Part shown: one piece after another, positions 1-4,733 of the stretch
Numbering within the stretch: the stretch's first letter is position 1
Layout of the letters: each line of letters opens with the position of its first letter
Source of the DNA: Cryomorphaceae bacterium
GTDB taxonomy: Bacteria; Bacteroidota; Bacteroidia; Flavobacteriales; Schleiferiaceae
Reading direction: 5' to 3'
NCBI GenBank assembly: GCA_003451355.1
Contig: DMDX01000066.1
Coordinates: forward strand, 1 to 5,330
DNA length: 5,330 nt
Notes under the pieces: model-generated
Database searches by the model: none
Told to the model about the DNA's origin: nothing
The model's input: only the letters and a program-made list of their open reading frames with translations
Translations under genes and position numbers: made by a program

Positions 1-969
1 TAGGTGAAGGGTCACCGCTCCATCGCGAAGCGTAGCCGCCGGTTGGGGCACTCTGTTCTCGAATTCCCGAACGCGAACCACGCCACTCCAAATGCGCGCA
101 CTTCCCGAGCGAATTGCTACGGTATACCGCCCACTCGCCCGAGGGAAGTCCAAATTGTGCCTCCAGCCCGGGGCCGGCTGGGTGGGGGTGGGGTGAATGA
201 GAAATCCGCGAACACCCTGCTGCTGGTGCAGTCCCAGAGCGAGTCCTGCGTCTGCGCCTCGCTGCACGTCAAAGCTCCAGCGCTTGAGTGACCACGTGGT
301 GCGTAGACTGTCCGATACCAGGACCTCAAAATCTTGTTCCGGAAGCGTAACCGCAAGGTCGTACCACGAGGCGACCGAAACCGAGTCTCCAGCCGGACGC
401 CAGCGACCATAACTGAAGGCCCATAGTTTAGGCCGGTTTGGGTCAATGGGAATGTCCAAACCGTGGGCAGCTGGGTCCAGTATTTCTTCACTTGCTAAGT
501 CGCGCACTTCAAAGTGAAGGTGGGGACCACCCGAAGAGCCTGTATTCCCGCTCAGTCCGATCACGGTACCCGCCGTAACCGACAGCATTCCCTTGGGCGG
601 ATATAGGTCGAGGCGGTAGCTGCCGCGACGTCGTGCTTCAGACTCGGTGAACTGCCAGATTTCGTCGCTAAACGACTCCAAGTGCCCGTAGACAGTGGTG
701 AATCCGCTGGGATGGTCGATGTAAAGCGCCCAGCCGTAGCCGTCCGGGCGAACGACAATGCGGCGCACCCAACCGTCCGCCACAGCGTACACGGGTTTGC
801 CGGTGACTCCGCCGGTCCGAAGGTCGATTCCGCTGTGAAAGTGGTGGTTGCGCAGCTCCGCGAGCTCGCCTGAAACCGCAAGCGGCCCGTCCAATGGCTG
901 GTGTACGATGAGCTGGCTCCAGAGCGGAACCGCTACCATCCACGCGAGCAGCGAAGCGATTTTTGGCAT
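1..969 (-). CDS. Exported M23 (LytM-type) metallopeptidase, N-terminal part, runs off left edge
   Basis: Predicted zinc endopeptidase acting on peptidoglycan cross-bridges or stem peptides outside the inner membrane. The frame is open for 323 codons and continues beyond base 1, so the C-terminus is not seen. Residues 1-18 look like a short signal peptide (K3, then a hydrophobic run to W17). The M23 domain spans about 35-170. Visible zinc-site residues are H45 and D49 (HxxxD in HFHSGIDLRT) and H152, with catalytic-type H150 in GGPHLHFEVRD and H96 in VYGHLESF. The GNTGSSGGPHLHFE block is typical of Bacteroidota members, which are usually larger (about 550 residues, from memory). The region after residue 170 has no motif I recognise and includes a Pro/Thr-rich stretch at 259-268. 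The ATG at 969 is chosen because it places the signal peptide at the N-terminus. No Shine-Dalgarno is visible. It is divergent from the zapA operon, which fits a cell-wall role. Family is certain; substrate is not. Confidence 0.93.
   Translation of the reverse strand, partial: MPKIASLLAWMVAVPLWSQLIVHQPLDGPLAVSGELAELRNHHFHSGIDLRTGGVTGKPVYAVADGWVRRIVVRPDGYGWALYIDHPSGFTTVYGHLESFSDEIWQFTESEARRRGSYRLDLYPPKGMLSVTAGTVIGLSGNTGSSGGPHLHFEVRDLASEEILDPAAHGLDIPIDPNRPKLWAFSYGRWRPAGDSVSVASWYDLAVTLPEQDFEVLVSDSLRTTWSLKRWSFDVQRGADAGLALGLHQQQGVRGFLIHPTPTQPAPGWRHNLDFPRASGRYTVAIRSGSARIWSGVVRVREFENRVPQPAATLRDGAVTLHL
170..193 (+). other. Potential G-quadruplex motif in the peptidase gene
   Basis: Plus-strand G-runs of 4, 3, 5 and 4 bases (170-173, 180-182, 184-188, 190-193) are separated by loops of 6, 1 and 1 bases, which meets the usual G3+ N1-7 pattern. 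The run lies on the non-coding strand of the M23 gene, so the mRNA would be C-rich here. It encodes the Pro/Thr-rich peptide HPTPTQPAPG (residues 259-268). It may be only a by-product of proline codons in GC-rich DNA. Confidence 0.4.
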
Positions 970-973
970 TCCA

Positions 974-981
974 CCAAGATA
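974..981 (-). promoter_or_regulatory. Possible -7 promoter box for the M23 peptidase
   Basis: On the minus strand TATCTTGG matches the Bacteroidota -7 consensus TAnnTTTG at all but one defined position. It ends 4 bases before the ATG at 969. A TTTG at 998-995 could be a -33 element, but the 13-base spacer is shorter than the usual 19 or so, so the call is weak. Confidence 0.25.
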
Positions 982-1002
982 GAAATTCCCGTGCCAAACT
1001 GC

Positions 1003-1010
1003 TACCTTTG
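1003..1010 (+). promoter_or_regulatory. Bacteroidota -7 promoter box (TAnnTTTG) for the coiled-coil/zapA operon
   Basis: TACCTTTG is a perfect match to the TAnnTTTG -7 element recognised by the primary sigma factor of Bacteroidota. It lies in the 45-base gap between divergent genes and ends 4 bases before the ATG at 1015. Transcription would therefore begin at or next to the start codon and give a leaderless or nearly leaderless mRNA. No clear -33 TTTG is seen at the usual spacing. Confidence 0.5.
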
Positions 1011-1014
1011 GCCA

Positions 1015-1305
1015 ATGGCGGATTCCCTCGATCGCATTGGCGTCATTCAGGCGCAAGTTCACGACCTCATCGGCAAGTACCGTCTTGCGGTGGGCGAGCT
1101 CGAACAGCAGTCGGGCGTGGTGGCTGAGCAGGACCGAAAAGTGCGCGAACTCAGTGCTCAAATCAAGGCGCTTCGCAGTGAAAACGAGGAACTTCGACTT
1201 TTGCTGTCCTTTAACGGCGATGCCGCCGCTCGGGCTAAGTTGGCCAAGCAGCTGCAGTCGTGGTCCAAAGAGATTAACCAAGTTATTTCGAAACTTCAGC
1301 CATGA
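1015..1305 (+). CDS. Small coiled-coil protein, translationally coupled partner of ZapA
   Basis: A 96-residue cytoplasmic protein with no signal peptide or membrane segment. From about residue 8 to 62 it has regular hydrophobic heptads rich in Glu, Gln, Lys and Arg (for example ELSAQIKALRSENEELRLLL). A short break (SFNGDAAA) is followed by a second amphipathic helix ending in INQVISKLQP. This matches the small unnamed coiled-coil protein encoded just before zapA in many Bacteroidota. Its size and shape resemble the division protein ZapB, but I see no sequence proof of that. The frame is open further upstream to an ATG at 901, but that start would overlap the divergent peptidase gene and skip the promoter box, so I use 1015. 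The stop overlaps the zapA start as ATGA (1302-1305), implying translational coupling. A role in Z-ring organisation with ZapA is inferred from position. Confidence 0.85.
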   Translation: MADSLDRIGVIQAQVHDLIGKYRLAVGELEQQSGVVAEQDRKVRELSAQIKALRSENEELRLLLSFNGDAAARAKLAKQLQSWSKEINQVISKLQP

Positions 1306-1610
1306 GCGAGGACCAACTTCGAATCAAAGTGAACATCGGCGGACGTGCGTACCCGTTGACGATTCCGCGCGCTGAAGAAGAGCAGGTGCGCAAGGCGGTG
1401 GCCTTGATTCAAAGCACCGTAAGCCGTTTTGAGGAGCGGTATGCCGTCGGCGACAAGCAAGATGCCTTGGCCATGTGTGCACTCCAAATGGCCAATCAGG
1501 TGGCGAGCTTGCAGCAAACCGCTTCGCCAGAAGGCGAAGAAGACGAGCGGCTCAAGCAGATTCAGGGTCAGCTTGATGCGGTACTGGGCACCAAGCGCTC
1601 TGCGCTTTAA
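1302..1610 (+). CDS. zapA: Cell division protein ZapA
   Basis: A 102-residue protein of the ZapA family. ZapA binds FtsZ and promotes bundling of protofilaments in the cytoplasmic Z-ring. The N-terminal globular part (residues 5-40) shows the family pattern: I-x-V-x-I-GGRAYPLTI, then a Glu-rich EEEQVRKAVALI helix. The central signature FEERYAVGDKQDALAMCALQMA (about 44-65) is highly typical, and the C-terminal third is a helical, charged segment used for oligomerisation in the family. Length is normal. The ATG lies in the ATGA overlap with the preceding coiled-coil gene. In many Bacteroidota the ribonuclease Y gene (rny) follows zapA; here it does not. The stop codon instead overlaps that of the convergent HAD gene, sharing TTAA at 1607-1610. 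Family assignment is firm. Confidence 0.93.
   Translation: MSEDQLRIKVNIGGRAYPLTIPRAEEEQVRKAVALIQSTVSRFEERYAVGDKQDALAMCALQMANQVASLQQTASPEGEEDERLKQIQGQLDAVLGTKRSAL
1593..1607. terminator. Small hairpin at the convergent gene ends, possible weak terminator
   Basis: AAGCGC (1593-1598) and GCGCTT (1602-1607) form a perfect 6-bp stem with a TCT loop, placed exactly on the zapA stop. On the plus strand the last stem bases run into a three-T stretch (1606-1608), too short for a strong intrinsic terminator. On the minus strand no T-run follows. It lies within the last codons of zapA, and no better terminator is visible between the convergent operons. Confidence 0.25.
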
Positions 1611-2203
1611 CGGGGACTCAAGTCGGTGATTGTGGGCTGGATCTCGTTGCGGAGTTCCCAGTATGTGCGGTAGTTTGGCGACCACGCTTGGCGCTCGGCC
1701 ACGGCCGTGTGAAGCCAACCCATTTCAGATAAGTAGGATTCGCACCAGCGGCGCACAGCTCCCTCGGGCTGAACCCATTCATCAACTAATCCTTCAGCTT
1801 GGGCAACATCCTGAATCGCTTTGGTAAAGTCCCATTGAACCATAGCCCGCCGGCCCACCATGGCCGCGAGTCCAAGGTCGAGTACATCGTCAAATACAAA
1901 GCCCCAATCGGCGCGAGGGATTCCCCAGCTGGATTCAAGTAAGGCTACGGCCTTGGTCTTGTCCCGAGCATAAAAGATAAAATCATCGTAGTGCTCCCGC
2001 TGCACGAGGAACTCTGCTGTCGGGTTGCGTTCGCCAGTGACAATTGCCACGCGAAGCAGTTCGCCGGTTGCGGCATAGTGCGCAAATCGCAGCAGGTTAA
2101 GCCCCATTGTGTCGTGCTCGCTAAAGTCGGATTGCCCATCGGGTCGCTTGCGCCCGTTGGTCCAAACTCCGTCCCAATCGAGGATGAGAGCTTTGATCTG
2201 CAT
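1607..2203 (-). CDS. KdsC-like HAD-family phosphatase
   Basis: A 198-residue cytoplasmic HAD hydrolase, predicted Mg-dependent, most like KdsC (3-deoxy-D-manno-octulosonate 8-phosphate phosphatase, capless C0 subfamily). Motif I is LDWDGVWT with nucleophile D9 and D11. The FSEHDTMGLNLLRFA segment matches the FxVRDGxGI loop of KdsC. Motif II is VAIVTGER (T56), motif III is K82 in ARDKTKAVALL, and motif IV is VFDDVLDLGLA (D105, D106, D109). GAVRRWCESYL (148-158) matches the GAVREVCE helix of KdsC. Two oddities: the usual GDD of motif IV is FDD (F104), and a tail of about 37 residues (162-198, WSPNYRTYWELRNE) goes beyond the KdsC fold. The ATG overlaps the stop of the preceding gene as TAATG, so it is probably co-translated with the transaldolase-CBS gene and may act on that enzyme's product or a later intermediate. 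Fold and catalysis are confident; the substrate is unknown, so I give no symbol. Confidence 0.88.
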   Translation of the reverse strand: MQIKALILDWDGVWTNGRKRPDGQSDFSEHDTMGLNLLRFAHYAATGELLRVAIVTGERNPTAEFLVQREHYDDFIFYARDKTKAVALLESSWGIPRADWGFVFDDVLDLGLAAMVGRRAMVQWDFTKAIQDVAQAEGLVDEWVQPEGAVRRWCESYLSEMGWLHTAVAERQAWSPNYRTYWELRNEIQPTITDLSPR

Positions 2204-3216
2204 TAGCCGTTGATGTCTTGTATGTCGATCAATCCGAGGACATTACCTGCCTCATCTTCAACAAGAAGTTGATCCACTTTAGTTTCCGCAAAGCGGCGGT
2301 AGGCCTCGTTCAGCAGCGCGCTTCCTGAGATTGCGAACGGCACTTTCAGGCTGTGCACGGCCCGAACCGGAGCATTGACATCGAGGGTTCCTCGCTGCTC
2401 AATGAGGCGGCGAAGGTCACCGTCTGTGAAGAGTCCGACAGCGCGTCCCTGTTCGGCCAGCACTACGGCACCGAGGCCGCTGACGGTCATAGCGACAAGG
2501 GCGTCCCGCACCGGCGTGTCGGGCGAAACAATAGCCTGGGTCGGACGAAGTACGGATTCTACGCGAACTGTCATGCGGCGGTGGTCTTCGTCAAACTGGG
2601 CGGTTCCGAGCGAGGTAAGGTGGTTGTTGGGCAGCTGCTGGCACACGGACCAGGGTACCGTGACGGCGTCCACACCCAAATCCATGGCGTTGCGCACGTG
2701 CTCGCTGTGCCGCACGGACGAAAACATCACCTTGGACGCGTAGCCGTGGCGCTCCTTGAACGCGACGATTCCGTCGACCAGCGCAAGCGCGTCTGTACCT
2801 TGATCTTGAAGGCGTCCGACCAACGGACAGACGTAGGTCGCGCCCGAATTCATGGCCATGTAGGCCTGCTGGGGGGTGTAAATGAGGTGCACGTTGGTCA
2901 TGATGCCCTCTTTGCTGAGGCGGGCACAGGCCTGTACACCGTGCAGCGACACGGGAATTTTGAATACCGTCGTCTCGCGCGCTAGCCCCAAAGCCAGCAA
3001 GCGGTGCGCTTCAGCAACGATTTCGTCGGCGGAATTTCCGAGGGCTTCCACCTGAATGACCGGGACGTGCTTTGCCGTCTCGAGGAGCCAGGCATCGACG
3101 TCTGCAACACCTTGACGCTGAAGAAAGGTGGGGGTAGTGGTGAGTCCGTAAAAGATTCCGAGTTGAAAAGCGGCCGAAATTTCAGTGGGGTTGGCCGAAT
3201 CGAGGTACAATTCCAT
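2203..3216 (-). CDS. Transaldolase/fructose-6-phosphate-aldolase-like domain fused to a CBS domain pair
   Basis: A 337-residue cytoplasmic protein. Residues 1-212 align end to end with the short transaldolase class (FSA/TalC), starting MELYLD as in E. coli FsaA. Visible active-site residues are D6, the Schiff-base lysine K86 (TVFKIPVS), Q55, S167, and the phosphate-binding pair R135 (VGRLQDQG) and R169. Three usual residues differ: Asn to T28 (LTTTPTF), Thr to H110 (NVHLIY), and Tyr/Phe to L132 (CPLVGR). Residues 217-337 are two CBS domains. The first carries VGLFTDGDLRR (260-270), and the second ends LVEDEAGNVLGLIDIQDI. Both closely resemble the CBS tail of KdsD arabinose-5-phosphate isomerase. 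CBS pairs usually bind adenine nucleotides or similar ligands, so allosteric control is likely. It is the first gene of an operon, with TAATG coupling to the KdsC-like phosphatase. An aldol cleavage, condensation or three-carbon transfer on a sugar phosphate is inferred; the actual reaction is unknown. It could equally be a standard transaldolase with unusual regulation, but the active-site changes argue against that. Confidence 0.88.
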   Translation of the reverse strand: MELYLDSANPTEISAAFQLGIFYGLTTTPTFLQRQGVADVDAWLLETAKHVPVIQVEALGNSADEIVAEAHRLLALGLARETTVFKIPVSLHGVQACARLSKEGIMTNVHLIYTPQQAYMAMNSGATYVCPLVGRLQDQGTDALALVDGIVAFKERHGYASKVMFSSVRHSEHVRNAMDLGVDAVTVPWSVCQQLPNNHLTSLGTAQFDEDHRRMTVRVESVLRPTQAIVSPDTPVRDALVAMTVSGLGAVVLAEQGRAVGLFTDGDLRRLIEQRGTLDVNAPVRAVHSLKVPFAISGSALLNEAYRRFAETKVDQLLVEDEAGNVLGLIDIQDING

Positions 3217-3221
3217 GGGGC

Positions 3222-3248
3222 CAAAGTACGAAGCCTGTGCGTACTTTG
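3222..3248. promoter_or_regulatory. Perfect 9-bp inverted repeat in the divergent promoter gap
   Basis: CAAAGTACG (3222-3230) and CGTACTTTG (3240-3248) are perfect inverted copies with a 9-base spacer, in the 56-base gap between the transaldolase-CBS gene and accC. Each arm read outward gives TACTTTG, one base short of the TAnnTTTG -7 box. The minus-strand copy ends 5 bases before the ATG at 3216; the plus-strand copy ends 24 bases before the ATG at 3273. It may be two back-to-back promoters, an operator for a dimeric regulator, or both. Confidence 0.5.
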
Positions 3249-3272
3249 CAGTCTAAAGCCCTTGTGTAGTCT

Positions 3273-4733
3273 ATGAAGAAGCTCTTGGTTGCCAACCGTG
3301 GCGAAATCGCCCTGCGCGTAATGCGCACCGCCCGCCACATGGGAATTCACACCGTGGCCATTTATTCAGAGGCCGATGCCGACGCCCCCCACGTTCACTT
3401 TGCTGACGAAGCCTACTTGGTGGGGCCTGCGCCGAGTGCGCAGAGCTACCTCAACGTCGAGGCAGTTCTTGAGGCCTGCAGGGCTTCGGGCGCCGACGTG
3501 GTGCATCCGGGCTACGGATTTTTAAGCGAGAACGCCGCGTTTGCGGAGCGTATTGAGGCAGAGGGGATTACGTGGGTCGGACCGCCTCCGTCGGCCATTC
3601 GTGTGATGGGAGACAAGCTTTCGGCCAAGGCGGCTGCGGCGCAGTTTGACGTTCCACTCGTTCCAGGCAGCGCGGGCGCCCTAGCGACGGCCGAAGCGGC
3701 CCAAGAGGTCGCTGACCGCATTGGCTACCCGGTGATGATCAAGGCCTCGGCCGGTGGCGGGGGCAAGGGAATGCGCATTGTTCATTCCGCTTCCGAAGTG
3801 CGCGAAGCGTTTGAAAACGCCACGTCCGAAGCGCTTAAGTCGTTTGGCAACGGCGAAGTATTTGTCGAAAAGTTTGTGACCTCGCCGCGCCACATTGAGA
3901 TTCAGGTGCTGTCGGACGCGCACGGAACCCACCTGCACCTGTTCGAGCGGGAGTGCTCGGTGCAGCGACGCCACCAAAAGGTGGTTGAGGAGGCCCCGAG
4001 CGCCATTCTGTCTCCCGAGCTGCGCGCTCAAATGGGCGAGGCCGCGGTAAAGGCCGCGCAGAGCTGCGGTTATGTGGGCGCCGGCACCGTCGAATTTATT
4101 TTTGATGCGAGCGGAGCCTTTTACTTTCTCGAAATGAATACCCGACTACAGGTCGAGCATCCGGTGACCGAGGAGGTGACAGGTTTGGATTTGGTCGCAG
4201 AACAGATTCGCATCGCCCGCGGCGAGCGACTGCCCTACCGACAAGAAGACCTCAAGCTCAACGGCCACGCCATCGAGCTGCGGGTGTATGCCGAGGACGT
4301 GACCAACAACTTCGCGCCGGACACCGGGGTGCTCGAGGTCTATCGCCGGCCAACAGGCGCAGGAATCCGCGTCGACGACGGGGTGCGCGAGGGACAAGAG
4401 GTTCCGGTGTACTACGACCCGATGCTGGCCAAGCTCATTGCTTGGGGTCCGGACCGTGAAACAGCCCGTCAGCGTTTGCTGGCCGCCATTGACCGCTACG
4501 CGGTGGTCGGAGTTAAGACCACCTTGCGCTTTGGACGCTTCATCCTCGAGCATCCGGATTTTGTCAGCGGTCAGTTTGATACGGGATTTGTGGCAGAAAA
4601 CTTTACCCCCGAAGCGCTAGAGCCCCGCGCCGAAGGCGCGGAATGGGCTGCCGCACTTGCAGAGGGCTACCGCCCCGAGGCTCAAAAGGTTTCGAGTACG
4701 CCCAGCCGTTGGAACACACGATTTAGCGTATGA
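3273..4733 (+). CDS. accC: Biotin carboxylase subunit of an acyl-CoA carboxylase (AccC type)
   Basis: A 486-residue ATP-grasp enzyme that carboxylates biotin on a carrier protein using ATP and bicarbonate, the first half-reaction of acetyl- or propionyl-CoA carboxylase. Domains in order: N-terminal BC domain (1-112, MKKLLVANRGEIALR), ATP-grasp (about 113-330) and BC C-terminal domain (about 335-445). Seen residues include K115, K157, the Gly-rich loop GGGGKGMR (161-168), HQK lysine K236, E274, E287, N289 and R291 (EMNTRLQVEH), and R337. The whole catalytic set is intact. It has no biotinyl domain (no AMKM) and no carboxyltransferase, so it is a stand-alone subunit needing partners encoded elsewhere. 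RVYAED at 337-342, where E. coli AccC has RINAED, and a tail of about 35 residues beyond the usual 450 are features I associate with propionyl-CoA-type subunits, so the acyl-CoA substrate is open. The stop overlaps the start of the next gene (ATGA, 4730-4733). No Shine-Dalgarno is seen. Confidence 0.93.
   Translation: MKKLLVANRGEIALRVMRTARHMGIHTVAIYSEADADAPHVHFADEAYLVGPAPSAQSYLNVEAVLEACRASGADVVHPGYGFLSENAAFAERIEAEGITWVGPPPSAIRVMGDKLSAKAAAAQFDVPLVPGSAGALATAEAAQEVADRIGYPVMIKASAGGGGKGMRIVHSASEVREAFENATSEALKSFGNGEVFVEKFVTSPRHIEIQVLSDAHGTHLHLFERECSVQRRHQKVVEEAPSAILSPELRAQMGEAAVKAAQSCGYVGAGTVEFIFDASGAFYFLEMNTRLQVEHPVTEEVTGLDLVAEQIRIARGERLPYRQEDLKLNGHAIELRVYAEDVTNNFAPDTGVLEVYRRPTGAGIRVDDGVREGQEVPVYYDPMLAKLIAWGPDRETARQRLLAAIDRYAVVGVKTTLRFGRFILEHPDFVSGQFDTGFVAENFTPEALEPRAEGAEWAAALAEGYRPEAQKVSSTPSRWNTRFSV
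4625..4641. repeat. GC-rich inverted repeat (hairpin) near the 3' end of accC
   Basis: CCGCGCC and GGCGCGG form a perfect 7-bp stem closed by a GAA loop. It lies within the accC coding region, about 90 bases before the downstream start codon. No T-run follows, so it is not an intrinsic terminator. It could affect mRNA decay between the two coupled genes, or be a chance product of Arg/Ala/Gly codons. Confidence 0.35.

Noticed and set aside
901..1014. An upstream ATG at 901 that would add 38 residues to the coiled-coil protein
   Set aside because: It would overlap the divergent peptidase start, lie upstream of the perfect -7 box, and add a non-helical segment not expected in the family.
117..1015. 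Several minus-strand open frames (117-491, 561-881, 668-1015) and plus-strand frames (4-291, 197-412) in the first kilobase
   Set aside because: They are out-of-frame readings of the M23 peptidase gene, whose own frame is open from 969 to base 1 and contains all the zinc-site motifs.
1607..1640. A 6S RNA or other small RNA after zapA, as in proteobacteria
   Set aside because: There is no intergenic space: the zapA stop overlaps the convergent HAD gene, which is coding throughout.
1296..1718. A 140-codon minus-strand open frame across zapA
   Set aside because: It is antisense to zapA and overlaps the HAD gene out of frame, with no recognisable domain.
2353..2985. A 210-codon open frame on the plus strand inside the transaldolase-CBS gene
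   Set aside because: It is fully antisense to a gene with clear domains, its translation is His/Gly/Val-rich with no recognisable motif, and long antisense frames are expected in GC-rich coding DNA.
2203..3216. Calling this gene kdsD because of its CBS tail and KdsC-like neighbour
   Set aside because: The N-terminal domain is clearly transaldolase/FSA-like (MELYLD start, K86 Schiff-base motif), not a SIS isomerase domain.
3681..4553. Minus-strand open frames inside accC (3681-4031 and 4146-4553)
   Set aside because: They are antisense shadows of the intact ATP-grasp coding region and show no motif.
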